Positions 20,831 to 30,417 of a stretch of 64,000 nt of DNA are shown piece after piece. The translations under genes and the position numbers were made by a program. The notes under the pieces are model-generated. The model had not been told where the DNA came from. It ran no database searches and worked only from the letters and a program-made list of their open reading frames with translations. Positions within the stretch are counted from its first letter, which is position 1; every line of letters begins with the position of its first letter. The stretch comes from Methylococcales bacterium. GTDB lineage: Bacteria; Pseudomonadota; Gammaproteobacteria; Methylococcales; Methylomonadaceae. The DNA is taken from the NCBI GenBank assembly GCA_026399075.1, contig JAPLRR010000043.1:1-64000 (forward strand), read 5' to 3'.

Positions 20831-22287
20831 AATACCGGGATTTGCGTGATTTCATCAAACAGTTGGAACAACAAGGTGAACTAAAGCGCGTCACCATTGC
20901 CGTTGACCCTTATCTGGAAATGACCGAAATTTGTGACCGTACCTTAAAACAAAAAGGCCCCGCCTTATTGTTTGAAAACCCTACTGGTTACAATATTCCC
21001 GTCTTGGCCAATCTGTTCGGCACCCCCCGCCGGGTGGCAATGGGCATGGGCGCAGAATCCATCACCGAACTGCGTGGCATAGGCGAATTGCTGGCAACCC
21101 TCAAAGAACCAGAACCACCCAAGGGCATGAAAGATGCTTGGGAAAAGTTCCCCGTCTACAAACAAGTGCTGAACATGGCCCCTAAATTGGTTAGCTCCCC
21201 CCCGTGCCAAGAAGTGGTACGAGTTGGGGATGAAGTCGATTTAAGCGTGTTCCCCATCCAAACCTGCTGGCCAGAAGATGCCGCACCGTTAATCACTTGG
21301 CCTTTAGTCATCACCAAAGGCCCAAATAAACAACGGCAAAATCTGGGCATTTATCGCCAGCAAGTCATCGGCAAAAATAAAGTCATCATGCGCTGGCTGG
21401 CGCATCGTGGCGGTGCGCTGGATTTTAGGGAATGGCAACAGGCACACCCCGGCCAACCCTTTCCTGTCGCCGTCGCCTTGGGCGCAGATCCGGCGACGAT
21501 ATTGGCCGCAGTCACCCCAGTGCCAGACACTTTATCTGAATATGCGTTTGCGGGTTTGTTGCGTGGCAGTAAAACCGAAGTCGCCACCTGCCTAAGCCAT
21601 GACTTGCAAGTGCCCGCCAGTGCGGAAATTGTCTTGGAAGGTTTTATCTATCCCGGTGAAACCGCCGCCGAAGGGCCGTTTGGCGACCATACAGGTTATT
21701 ACAATGAAGTGGATGAATTCCCCGTGTTCACCATAGAACGTATTACCCAACGCATGGCCCCCATTTACCACAGCACCTTTACCGGTCGCCCGCCCGATGA
21801 ACCTGCGGTTTTAGGCGTGGCCTTAAATGAAGTGTTCATCCCCATCTTACAAAAACAATTCCCCGAAATTATCGACTTTTACCTGCCCCCCGAAGGCTGC
21901 TCTTACCGCATGGCGGTCATCAGCATGAACAAACAATACCCAGGACATGCCAAGCGCGTCATGTTAGGCACTTGGTCTTATCTGCGGCAATTTATGTACA
22001 CCAAATTTGTGATAGTGGTGGATGGCGATGTCGATGTCCGCAACTGGGAAGACGTGATTTGGGCCATCACCACCCGTATGGATCCGGCGCGGGACTTGAC
22101 CATCCTAGAAAACACCCCGATAGATTACCTGGACTTTGCCTCGCCCGTATCCGGCTTAGGCTCAAAAGTAGGCTTTGATGCCACCAACAAATGGCCAGGT
22201 GAAACCACCCGTGAATGGGGCAAACCGATAGTGATGTCACCCGAGGTAATTAAGCGCGTGGATGCGATGTGGGGGGATTTGTTTTAA
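20827..22287 (+). CDS. ubiD: 4-hydroxy-3-polyprenylbenzoate decarboxylase
   Basis: [33 protein letters not shown]; overlaps the prlC stop codon. Confidence 0.95.
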   Translation: MKYRDLRDFIKQLEQQGELKRVTIAVDPYLEMTEICDRTLKQKGPALLFENPTGYNIPVLANLFGTPRRVAMGMGAESITELRGIGELLATLKEPEPPKGMKDAWEKFPVYKQVLNMAPKLVSSPPCQEVVRVGDEVDLSVFPIQTCWPEDAAPLITWPLVITKGPNKQRQNLGIYRQQVIGKNKVIMRWLAHRGGALDFREWQQAHPGQPFPVAVALGADPATILAAVTPVPDTLSEYAFAGLLRGSKTEVATCLSHDLQVPASAEIVLEGFIYPGETAAEGPFGDHTGYYNEVDEFPVFTIERITQRMAPIYHSTFTGRPPDEPAVLGVALNEVFIPILQKQFPEIIDFYLPPEGCSYRMAVISMNKQYPGHAKRVMLGTWSYLRQFMYTKFVIVVDGDVDVRNWEDVIWAITTRMDPARDLTILENTPIDYLDFASPVSGLGSKVGFDATNKWPGETTREWGKPIVMSPEVIKRVDAMWGDLF

Positions 22288-22299
22288 ATAAGGTGGCTT

Positions 22300-22449
22300 A
22301 TGTCAGAAAATATACAAATCTTAAAAGACAAGGGCCAATCTAAATTTGCTGTTATTGATTTTGACGAATATAGTTACCTTAAAAGCTTATTGTCCGATCC
22401 CGTTAAGGTACAGGATAATTTATACTATTTCTACATCCAAAATGTTTAG
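22300..22449 (+). pseudogene. Truncated antitoxin-like remnant
   Basis: MSENIQILKDKGQSKFAVIDFDEYSYLKSLLSDPVKVQDNLYYFYIQNV*; resembles the N-terminus of longer antitoxin/XRE-type proteins. Confidence 0.4.
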
Positions 22450-22747
22450 CAAAAAGCAGGCTAATGCTTTAGCTTGTCGGATGTTAAGGTTAAGTTAGGG
22501 CTATAGCTTTTGGGAGTATAGGCTACGCTAACGCCTACCTAGCATAAGTGTTCTCGTCCTTTTCTAAAGGTGGGAAAGCTTACGTGGGGGGGAATGGAAA
22601 CGTTTGCACAAGTAATAACCTTTGGCATCGGTATTGGTGGATAGTATTGATATTTGGTTGTAGATAGAGCAACTATATGAACTAAAAAACGTATTAATAT
22701 ATTTTTTCACTTATTAATTAAAGAAATTATTTAGCAAGGTTTTTAAT

Positions 22748-24559
22748 ATGATAAAAAGTGCCTGGAAAGAACAAATAAAAGAAATTACAAAAACGTTAGT
22801 ACAGCAGGAACATTATCAGGAATTATTGAAATCTATTGATGAACATATTATTAATAGTAGAAAAATAAGTGAAACATTAGATTTTGTTGGTTCAAAACTT
22901 CTTAGCTTAACGAAAGCAAAATCTGGTTGTTTTGTTTTTGGTACATCATATTTATTATTTGGAGAAAAAAATACTGAACACCTTTTTCATGAACCTGTTG
23001 AGATAATAGCAGATAAGAAAGACCTAGCAATATATATTGACAAAATAATACTTAAATTCGAAAAAAATGAAAACATAAGTAATTTTGAAGAAATTGGGTT
23101 GTCAGAAATTGGAGATTTTAATTTAGATGAAAATTTAGTTAAAATGGTTCGAAGTATTGGTATTCAAATAAATATAGCAATAAACCAATCTGTTTTAATA
23201 AGTGTTCATCAGTTATATAAAGATATAATTAATGAATTTTCTAAAAAAGGTGATTCTGATGATGTTTACGAAACAATTTGTAGAAAAATAATTAACGTTT
23301 TTCCGCAAACTAAAGGTTATCCTAGGGTAAATGAAAGTGATATTAGTGTTCAGTTATTATATTTCTATGAAAAAGATAAATTAAGAATTATAGGAAGCAC
23401 TAATAAAAGCGAAGTTGGTGGAAATGTAGATGTATGCAATTCCATTTCCGGTTCACTTTTTAAATTAACAGAAAGTACAGCAAACAACGACGGTTATAAA
23501 GAGGAGTTGTATAAAGGTAATAGATATATTTATTTTATGGGTAATCCTAATAATGGTAACTTCAATTATAAAAAAACAATTTCAGGAATTACTAAATCTG
23601 AACTTGCTGTGCCATTGTATATTGAAGACAACAGCACATCACCCAGCAGTTTGATTCCTGTAGGCGTAATAAATATTGAGTCAAGTGAAGATAAGTATTT
23701 TAGAGAAACCCATGCGAGAAGTATTATATATCACAGTAATAATATTGCAGAATTGGTTGATAATATATATCAATTATCTTCAAGAAGGCAGGATATTCTT
23801 AAGGGCATGATATATACTCTTGAAGAATACATCAGGTCTGCTAACAGAGAATTTGACCATCAAATAAGACAACCTCTTCATCAACTTGATATGCTCGTAT
23901 TAACTTTAGAAAAAAATGTTGGTTTTGAAAATAACACTCTACTAAACAAGATTAAAGAGATTTATACAAATACATTCAACGCACGAAAAATGTTATCAGC
24001 TTCATTAAAATCATTTTCGGCAAGAAAACGTTATATTGATCTTGAAAATATTATCAATGATGTTAGTAAATTATTGGCGGAAACAATTAATTATGAAAAA
24101 ATAGAGTTTCATTCAAACATAAATATTAATTCAAAGAAAATTAAATTAGATAATTTATTCGTTCAATATTTGTATGATTTAATTAGAAATTCAATTGATT
24201 CTATCGCTTCTAAAAAAAATCGTAGAGCTATAGAAAAAGAAAACAAAATATTTAATCCAAAAATTACTATATCAGCAGAGCTAGTTGATGAGTTTAGTAG
24301 AAATGATGACAGTATAATATCCGATGAAAATAATAAAAGATGCTTAATTAAAATACATGATAATGGTGACGGCATGGATAAGGACTTATTAGGTAAATTA
24401 GGAGAGGATGGCTTTACTTTTGGAAAATCTCATGGCACTGGAAAAGGATTGTATTCATTTAAACAATATTTATCATTTAATAATGGTAGAATTGATGGTT
24501 TTGAAAGTGAAAAATATGAGTTTTTTTCAATTAGTTTCATTGTAGATATAGAAGAATAA
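22748..24559 (+). CDS. GAF-domain sensor histidine kinase
   Basis: GAF-like SELAVPLYIED...VGVINIESSEDKYF; H-box REFDHQIRQPLHQLD; N-box LIRNSIDSIA; G-boxes IHDNGDGMD and GTGKGLYSFKQYL; AT-rich. Confidence 0.8.
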   Translation: MIKSAWKEQIKEITKTLVQQEHYQELLKSIDEHIINSRKISETLDFVGSKLLSLTKAKSGCFVFGTSYLLFGEKNTEHLFHEPVEIIADKKDLAIYIDKIILKFEKNENISNFEEIGLSEIGDFNLDENLVKMVRSIGIQINIAINQSVLISVHQLYKDIINEFSKKGDSDDVYETICRKIINVFPQTKGYPRVNESDISVQLLYFYEKDKLRIIGSTNKSEVGGNVDVCNSISGSLFKLTESTANNDGYKEELYKGNRYIYFMGNPNNGNFNYKKTISGITKSELAVPLYIEDNSTSPSSLIPVGVINIESSEDKYFRETHARSIIYHSNNIAELVDNIYQLSSRRQDILKGMIYTLEEYIRSANREFDHQIRQPLHQLDMLVLTLEKNVGFENNTLLNKIKEIYTNTFNARKMLSASLKSFSARKRYIDLENIINDVSKLLAETINYEKIEFHSNININSKKIKLDNLFVQYLYDLIRNSIDSIASKKNRRAIEKENKIFNPKITISAELVDEFSRNDDSIISDENNKRCLIKIHDNGDGMDKDLLGKLGEDGFTFGKSHGTGKGLYSFKQYLSFNNGRIDGFESEKYEFFSISFIVDIEE

Positions 24560-24595
24560 CTAGGACAATTTTTTAGAAAAATATAGAGGTTTTAA

Positions 24596-25399
24596 ATGAA
24601 AAAAATTATACTACTTTGTGATGATGATAAGGGATTAAATAATGATATTAAAGATGTTTTAGAGCGTGAATTTAGTAATATAGAAATAGTACAGGCTTAT
24701 GACCGGGAAACAGCCCTTGATTTTGTATCCAAGAGATATTTTTCTATAGCAATAGTGGATTTAAATCTTGAAGGTAATTTGCCGCCTGGTGACTGGAGTA
24801 AAACTGGTGGAGTAGAAATAGTAAACAAGATAATTGAGAATAATTTTGATACTAAATTTATTGTTGTCTCTGCAAATCCTGAAACTGAATTATCATTCAA
24901 CTTAGCCAAATTAGGAGTGTCAAGTTATATTCAAAAAGGAGAAATGGGCGGCGCAAAAAAAATATTAGAATGTACAGCCAGTTTATTAAAATCAGATGAT
25001 GATATGGTCAAAAATTTGCCATACAAAATGGTTAGTTTCGCTGGAAAAAAGGGTTTTGATAAAGAAATATGGGAAGATAACTCTATATCTTTACTGAGCA
25101 TAAAAGGCGGGGCAGGTGGATTAGAATCTATTGCTAAAAAAGTTCTTAATAAGTTTTACCCTTATAAGTATTTAACAAAAGAGGGACTTTTATTAGATAA
25201 AGAAAATAAATATTTACATGGTGAAATTTGGTCATATCGACTTGGAAAACCACTAAATTTATTTATTTATAATAAAAAAGTAAGTAACATAGATAACATT
25301 GTTCATCAAGAAAATGAAAAAACTGATGAATTAATGGATAATATTTTTATTGTTTCACAACCAACAGATTCTTTAATTAAAATATTTGACGGTAATTAA
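24596..25399 (+). CDS. Response regulator receiver protein with uncharacterised C-terminal domain
   Basis: Receiver residues LLCDDD, AIVDLNLEG, VVSAN, YIQKGE; about 130 aa C-terminal part without a recognisable output domain. Confidence 0.75.
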   Translation: MKKIILLCDDDKGLNNDIKDVLEREFSNIEIVQAYDRETALDFVSKRYFSIAIVDLNLEGNLPPGDWSKTGGVEIVNKIIENNFDTKFIVVSANPETELSFNLAKLGVSSYIQKGEMGGAKKILECTASLLKSDDDMVKNLPYKMVSFAGKKGFDKEIWEDNSISLLSIKGGAGGLESIAKKVLNKFYPYKYLTKEGLLLDKENKYLHGEIWSYRLGKPLNLFIYNKKVSNIDNIVHQENEKTDELMDNIFIVSQPTDSLIKIFDGN

Positions 25400-25400
25400 A

Positions 25401-26057
25401 GTGAAAGTTTTAATTATAGATAATCACACCGATCAAACGCAAAGAACCAAAAATTTTTTTGGGTTTAATGATGAAGAAACTGATTTAGCACATACAAGAG
25501 ATGAAGCAATTAAAAATATCATTGAATATCAGTACGATGTTATATTTTTAGATCTTATGCTTATCGGTGGTGGAGATTGGACAGCTGCTACTTATATTTT
25601 AGAACAAGTATTTCAAACAGAAAATAGGCATGGTGTTGTTTTTTTAATAACAAATTATGCTGATGGCATTAATGATGATGAGCGATTAAAACAGCAATTA
25701 GATAAATTTCCAATCATATTAATAACAACACCATTGCTTGGTGAAATAGGAGAAGTTATACCAAGAGAATATAATGAAATAAAAAAAATTATAGATATAA
25801 TAGATAAAACAATTAAAAGAAACTCAAATAGACCATTTAGCAAAAACCATGCTATAAAACCTTTTTTTATTGTTTGTAAAAGTATATTTGTTATTTTTAT
25901 TTTTATTTCAAGTATAAAATATTTGCCTTCAATACTTGATTTACCAAGAGATACAAATGGTCTTATTGTTTTCTCTATTCCACCTATTATAACCCTTATT
26001 GCTTGTTTCTTTAATGAATTACAAATTATAATTAATTTAGTAAAAAATCCTAAATAA
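25401..26057 (+). CDS. Receiver-like protein with C-terminal transmembrane helices (likely GTG start at 25401)
   Basis: VLIIDNHTDQT and VIFLDLML receiver-like motifs; hydrophobic FFIVCKSIFVIFIFISSI and GLIVFSIPPIITLIACFF; one base after the upstream stop. Confidence 0.65.
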   Translation: MKVLIIDNHTDQTQRTKNFFGFNDEETDLAHTRDEAIKNIIEYQYDVIFLDLMLIGGGDWTAATYILEQVFQTENRHGVVFLITNYADGINDDERLKQQLDKFPIILITTPLLGEIGEVIPREYNEIKKIIDIIDKTIKRNSNRPFSKNHAIKPFFIVCKSIFVIFIFISSIKYLPSILDLPRDTNGLIVFSIPPIITLIACFFNELQIIINLVKNPK

Positions 26058-26558
26058 CATAAAACCACCTGATTAGCAAGACGCTTCAGCTTGACGAATC
26101 CAAATTGCGGGACGCGGCCCAAAAAGCACGGGGTCATGCCTTACATTTGACACACGTGGAAAACAGAGAAGCACTGGAAAACAGGCAGGTCTTGAAAAAT
26201 CGCATTGTGTGCCAAGATCTGCTTGTCTACCCAACCTATCGGCGGAAATGTTTGTTAATAACGCGCTGGCAGGTTCGTCATTCGGGTCTTGCGACACTAA
26301 TAAGCCAAGTAAGGTTGGCACATCTTTTTGAGCCCACGCATATACTTATGGTGCGTCCAAAATTGTTGGCATTGTCGTCATGCGAAAAATACGGTGCCAC
26401 TATCGGTGGACGAAAAAACCTGCACACCCTACTTGGCTTTAACTATATTCTAAACCCAGTTATTCCAAATCGTGAAATCATAACACATTGATTTATGAGA
26501 AACAAAAACCTCCCGCTTTAACCAAAATTTAATAGCTTATAAAAAATTAAGCATTGGG

Positions 26559-26864
26559 TTACAGATTAAAATAGTCAATCGACAATAAGCGGAAAGCGGA
26601 CAGAATGCGCTCTATGCGCACGGTATCTGGATGTACAGTATAGAAAATCAGATAACGCCCAAAAGGAATAAGGCGGATACCAGTTCCAAACTCTTCATGC
26701 AAAGGGGCTGCTTCTGGAAAAATAACTATTTTTTGGCAGCGTTCGCGGATTTCAGCGATAAATGATAAAGCGCGGCGCGGGTTGTCACGGGCGATATAGT
26801 CGGCAATTTCTTCAAGGTCAAATTCAGCGGCGGTCGAGAAAAAACAATTCATTGAATGGTTCAA
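26559..26864 (-). CDS. RelE/ParE-family toxin
   Basis: FFSTAAEFDLEEIADYIARDNPRRALSFIAEIRERC...IRLIPFGRYLIFYTVHPDTVRIERILSAFR. Confidence 0.9.
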   Translation of the reverse strand: MNHSMNCFFSTAAEFDLEEIADYIARDNPRRALSFIAEIRERCQKIVIFPEAAPLHEEFGTGIRLIPFGRYLIFYTVHPDTVRIERILSAFRLLSIDYFNL

Positions 26865-27121
26865 ACTTCTGGTTCGAGCATAGCCTGATATTTTGCCTCA
26901 AGACGTGAAAACACTGACTCGCTCGGTTTAGCAGGGCTTTTAATGGCTTCTTGAATTTTTGCGCGGTATTCCTCAATTTCAATTTTGCGCAATTCTTCCC
27001 TTCCTTCAAGACCCCGTAAAGCATCCCGCACTACTTCGCTTGCACTTATGTAGCGTCCTGTATCGATTTGCTGACGAATGAATTGTTCATAGTGTTCGCC
27101 TATGTCGTAATTGGATGTCAT
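26861..27121 (-). CDS. ParD-family antitoxin
   Basis: YEQFIRQQIDTGRYISASEVVRDALRGLEGRE; overlaps the toxin gene. Confidence 0.9.
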   Translation of the reverse strand: MTSNYDIGEHYEQFIRQQIDTGRYISASEVVRDALRGLEGREELRKIEIEEYRAKIQEAIKSPAKPSESVFSRLEAKYQAMLEPEV

Positions 27122-27607
27122 GGCAAAAACTCCTTATGTAGATAGGTTTTGATGTTATCAATATTTGATAATCTATACAATGATTAACCGTAATTCGTCT
27201 AAAAAACAAAGGTCTTTTTGACAACGTGAGTAAATATTCCAACCCACCGCTATTCTAACAAACGGATTAATGCGGCGCGTCGCTCATCAGACATAAGCCA
27301 GGGAATGAAATTCGTCAGCTAGGTCAGGCACATGCTTTTCGTGCCCGACATTGCAATGTTCGGATTCGCGGAAAGCTTCGGATAATCCCACTGGAAATGC
27401 CTATTCGGACACCAATATGTGGAGATTTGGGTTTTTGTCGCCACAGCTTTATCACGTCGCTTTGCGAAGGTCAGCTTGGAAATGCCTACCTTCAAACTCC
27501 GCTTGATAAAGGGGTTTTAGAACTCTTTTACATTTTTTGTATTAATCCAGTTGCTAAGGTTTCTATTTTAAGTACAATAATCCGTACATAAATACAGGGG
27601 TTTAACA

Positions 27608-27862
27608 ATGGATACTATCAGTTATTCAAATTTTCGTAGCCATCTGGCTAACACCTTAGATAAGGTCAATGACGATCATGTACCCATCATGATTACCCGT
27701 CAAAATGGCAAGCCCGCCGTTATTATTTCTTTAGAAGATTTTAAATCCTACGAAGCAACCGCTTACTTGATGGCAAGTCCCAAAAACGCTACGCGTTTAA
27801 ACCAAGCAATCGCCGAAATTGAAGCCGGTAAAACCGTTCAACACACGCTTGTTGACGAATGA
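27608..27862 (+). CDS. Phd/YefM-family antitoxin
   Basis: MDTISYSNFRSHLANTLDKVNDDHVPIMITRQNGKPAVIISLEDFKSYEATAYLMAS. Confidence 0.93.
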   Translation: MDTISYSNFRSHLANTLDKVNDDHVPIMITRQNGKPAVIISLEDFKSYEATAYLMASPKNATRLNQAIAEIEAGKTVQHTLVDE

Positions 27863-28113
27863 TTTTGTCGTGGGCAGAGACGGCATGGGAAGACTATCTC
27901 TACTGGCAAGCAACCGACAAAAAAACCTTAAAACGCATCAACCTGCTTATTAATGATATTAAACGCCATCCTTTTTCAGGTTTAGGCGATCCCGAACCCT
28001 TACGGCATAACTGGACAGGTTACTGGTCCCGCCGTATCGACCGTGAACATCGCATCGTCTACAAGGCCTCCACTGATGCCATCATCATTGCCCAATGCAG
28101 GTATCATTATTGA
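27859..28113 (+). CDS. yoeB: Txe/YoeB-family toxin
   Basis: LSWAETAWEDYLYWQATDKKTLKRINLLINDIKRHPFSGLGDPEPLRHNWTGYWSRRIDREHRIVYK; ATGA overlap with antitoxin. Confidence 0.93.
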   Translation: MILSWAETAWEDYLYWQATDKKTLKRINLLINDIKRHPFSGLGDPEPLRHNWTGYWSRRIDREHRIVYKASTDAIIIAQCRYHY

Positions 28114-28229
28114 TTAACGTAACGTGGCGGGGTCCAGTTCACTAGCCAGAAGGGCGGGCAACGCATGTCTGCCCACCAATTGTATGGGAGATGCTAGAGT
28201 GGGCAAATAAGCCTGCCCACATTACCTAA

Positions 28230-29051
28230 CTAATTGAAGTTCTTGTCAACCTTACGCCCGTTTAAGGCTTGGCCTGTGCGGACATTGCCAAAATATAAAT
28301 TTTGGAAGGCTGTGATTTGGGCTGCGGATACTTTTAATGGATTACGCAACACATACCAATCAATGCCTTCGGTACAGGGAGGGGCTGTCAAAGACCCGGC
28401 ATACGTATAAAAAGTCTTGTTATCGGGCAATAATTTGCTGGGGTTAATCGTGGTGTTTGACGGTGTGATGGGGATGTCAATTTGGCCATAGGCGTTATCC
28501 AAAATTTTCTGTAATGTGGAATTGTCTTTGCCCTGATAGTTTTCAGTGACCAATACCCCAATTATCGCCTGCTTGCCACTTGCGGTGGTGTGCCGGAATT
28601 GGATTTCCATTTTCGAAAACTGCCCGTCAATTTTATGCTCACTGGGTGCATGGAATTCAAATTGCACCAGCTCATATTTTTGCTTACCAATAAAAAACGC
28701 ATTCTTGTTATTTTTAGAGGCCGGCATGTTAACTTTAATCACATGGCCATTATTGGTGACTGAAAGTGGTGTTGTGGCATAACTAAAGCGGATGCCATTG
28801 ATATTGCCATTTTTAACCGCATTGCTGCTAAGAATATCAATGGGTGACTGTTTTTTTCCTATGCCACATTCTGCATAAGGATAGAGTTCGGGAACCGGAG
28901 CCGCGGCATTCAGACTGGTTTGTGCGCCCCATCCCGCTTGGTTGATATACGTCCATTGGGGATCGGTGCCTTCGGCATGAGTGCCATTCGCCATTGCCAA
29001 ACTGCCCATTGCCGATAGTACGAGGCAAACTTTCTTAAACGTCATATTCAT
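28230..29051 (-). CDS. Secreted alpha-carbonic-anhydrase homologue with substituted Zn ligands (CA-related protein)
   Basis: Signal peptide; PIDI, NNGHVIKV, QFEFHAPSEH, MEIQFRH, GSLTAPPCTEGIDWYVL; start reset to MNMTFKK. Confidence 0.88.
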   Translation of the reverse strand: MNMTFKKVCLVLSAMGSLAMANGTHAEGTDPQWTYINQAGWGAQTSLNAAAPVPELYPYAECGIGKKQSPIDILSSNAVKNGNINGIRFSYATTPLSVTNNGHVIKVNMPASKNNKNAFFIGKQKYELVQFEFHAPSEHKIDGQFSKMEIQFRHTTASGKQAIIGVLVTENYQGKDNSTLQKILDNAYGQIDIPITPSNTTINPSKLLPDNKTFYTYAGSLTAPPCTEGIDWYVLRNPLKVSAAQITAFQNLYFGNVRTGQALNGRKVDKNFN

Positions 29052-29151
29052 TTTTTTCTTTGCTATTTTAGTTAAAAAATTAGATTTTGCTTGATCGTAT
29101 GTTCTTTTAAATACCACGAGCTGAAAACAGGCCATTACCGCAATATATCTT

Positions 29152-30417
29152 TTACGAGACAGTGTCTATACGGCTGACAATCGCGCTGGATGCCAGCTCC
29201 AAGCCATTTTTATAGCAGGTAAAGGCATTGTCCTTATCACCTTGGGAAAATAATACATCCCCTAACAGCTGATACGCTTGGACAGTTGGCTCGGCAGCGA
29301 TACTTTTTGCCAAGTAGCTTTCAGCTTTCAAGATGTCATCGCATTTTACTGCCAGCTTGCCCATAACCGACAATAACACGGCGTTTTCTTGGTGGACATA
29401 AGACCATTTCTCGGCGGTTTCAAGTTGCTTTGCCACATCATTGGACTGGATGCTGCCAAACAAGGCCAATAGCGTGTCATCCCAATGATTGGATAAGGCC
29501 TCCACTAATTCCTGCTCGATTTCCGCCCCAAAACCCGCATCGATCATCGCGGCAAAATAGATGGCGGCTATTCCTGGCAGTTTTTTTATGTGTTGGGGGA
29601 CTTCTGGCCAAAGCGTTTGTAGCTCTTCAGAATTACCCGCTGTCGCGGCATTTTTTAATAATTGGCTGAAGGTTTCCGCTTCCAGCAACTTGACTTCTGC
29701 TTCCATCAGAATTTTGTTGGTGTGCAAAGACGGGATCAGTTTTCGTATGCCCTGCCAATCACCGACATGCTGGTAAGTTTGATGCAGTAACTTAAGGACA
29801 CTGGCGTGGCCTGGGTCAATTGAATGCAATCGGCTTAAGGTTTCCAAAGCTTGTTCAAACTGGTTACCGGACAAGCTCAACTCGGCATGGGTAAGGCCTA
29901 TCATGATATTGGAATCAGGCGCTTGTTCTGCCGCCGCCTTTAGGTATTCGTCCCTTTTGTCAAAAGCCCCGCGGGATTGGGCTGCCCTTGCTGCAGTTAA
30001 ATAATGGATTAACGGCGCACCACTGTGCGAGGCATGTTTGATTAGGATATTTTCAGCTTTTTCCCAATTACCTTCGGCTGAATCCACCAAGCCTGCAATC
30101 AAGGCTTCTTGTGAGCGGTTAAACTTAATGTTTTTGCCACGATTTTTAATATTCCCCGGCAACCGTAACAGCCAGCCCAAAAACCTAAAGAACAAATAAA
30201 ATACAAAAAAACCAATAATCAGGCTGACTGCAAATACGACTAGCGTCGTTTCCAATGACCAATGGCCAATGCCAATCAGCACATAACCGGGACTATCAAA
30301 GCCTTGCAGCCAAGTAGCCACAATAAAAGCAGCCGCAACAGTGGCAAGGAGAGCGCCTAGAAAATAAAATAGTTTTTTCATCGAGATTCTCTTATTGCGT
30401 TGCAGGCACTGCTTCAA
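29152..30417 (-). CDS. hemY: HemY-like tetratricopeptide protein (start likely 30381)
   Basis: N-terminal TMs, TPR content, position after hemX. Confidence 0.88.
   Translation of the reverse strand: MKQCLQRNKRISMKKLFYFLGALLATVAAAFIVATWLQGFDSPGYVLIGIGHWSLETTLVVFAVSLIIGFFVFYLFFRFLGWLLRLPGNIKNRGKNIKFNRSQEALIAGLVDSAEGNWEKAENILIKHASHSGAPLIHYLTAARAAQSRGAFDKRDEYLKAAAEQAPDSNIMIGLTHAELSLSGNQFEQALETLSRLHSIDPGHASVLKLLHQTYQHVGDWQGIRKLIPSLHTNKILMEAEVKLLEAETFSQLLKNAATAGNSEELQTLWPEVPQHIKKLPGIAAIYFAAMIDAGFGAEIEQELVEALSNHWDDTLLALFGSIQSNDVAKQLETAEKWSYVHQENAVLLSVMGKLAVKCDDILKAESYLAKSIAAEPTVQAYQLLGDVLFSQGDKDNAFTCYKNGLELASSAIVSRIDTVS

Noticed and set aside
26105-26491. 128-aa plus-strand ORF and overlapping 26073-26321 minus ORF
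   Set aside because: No recognisable motif, no convincing RBS, lies in a degenerate intergenic stretch; likely chance ORFs.
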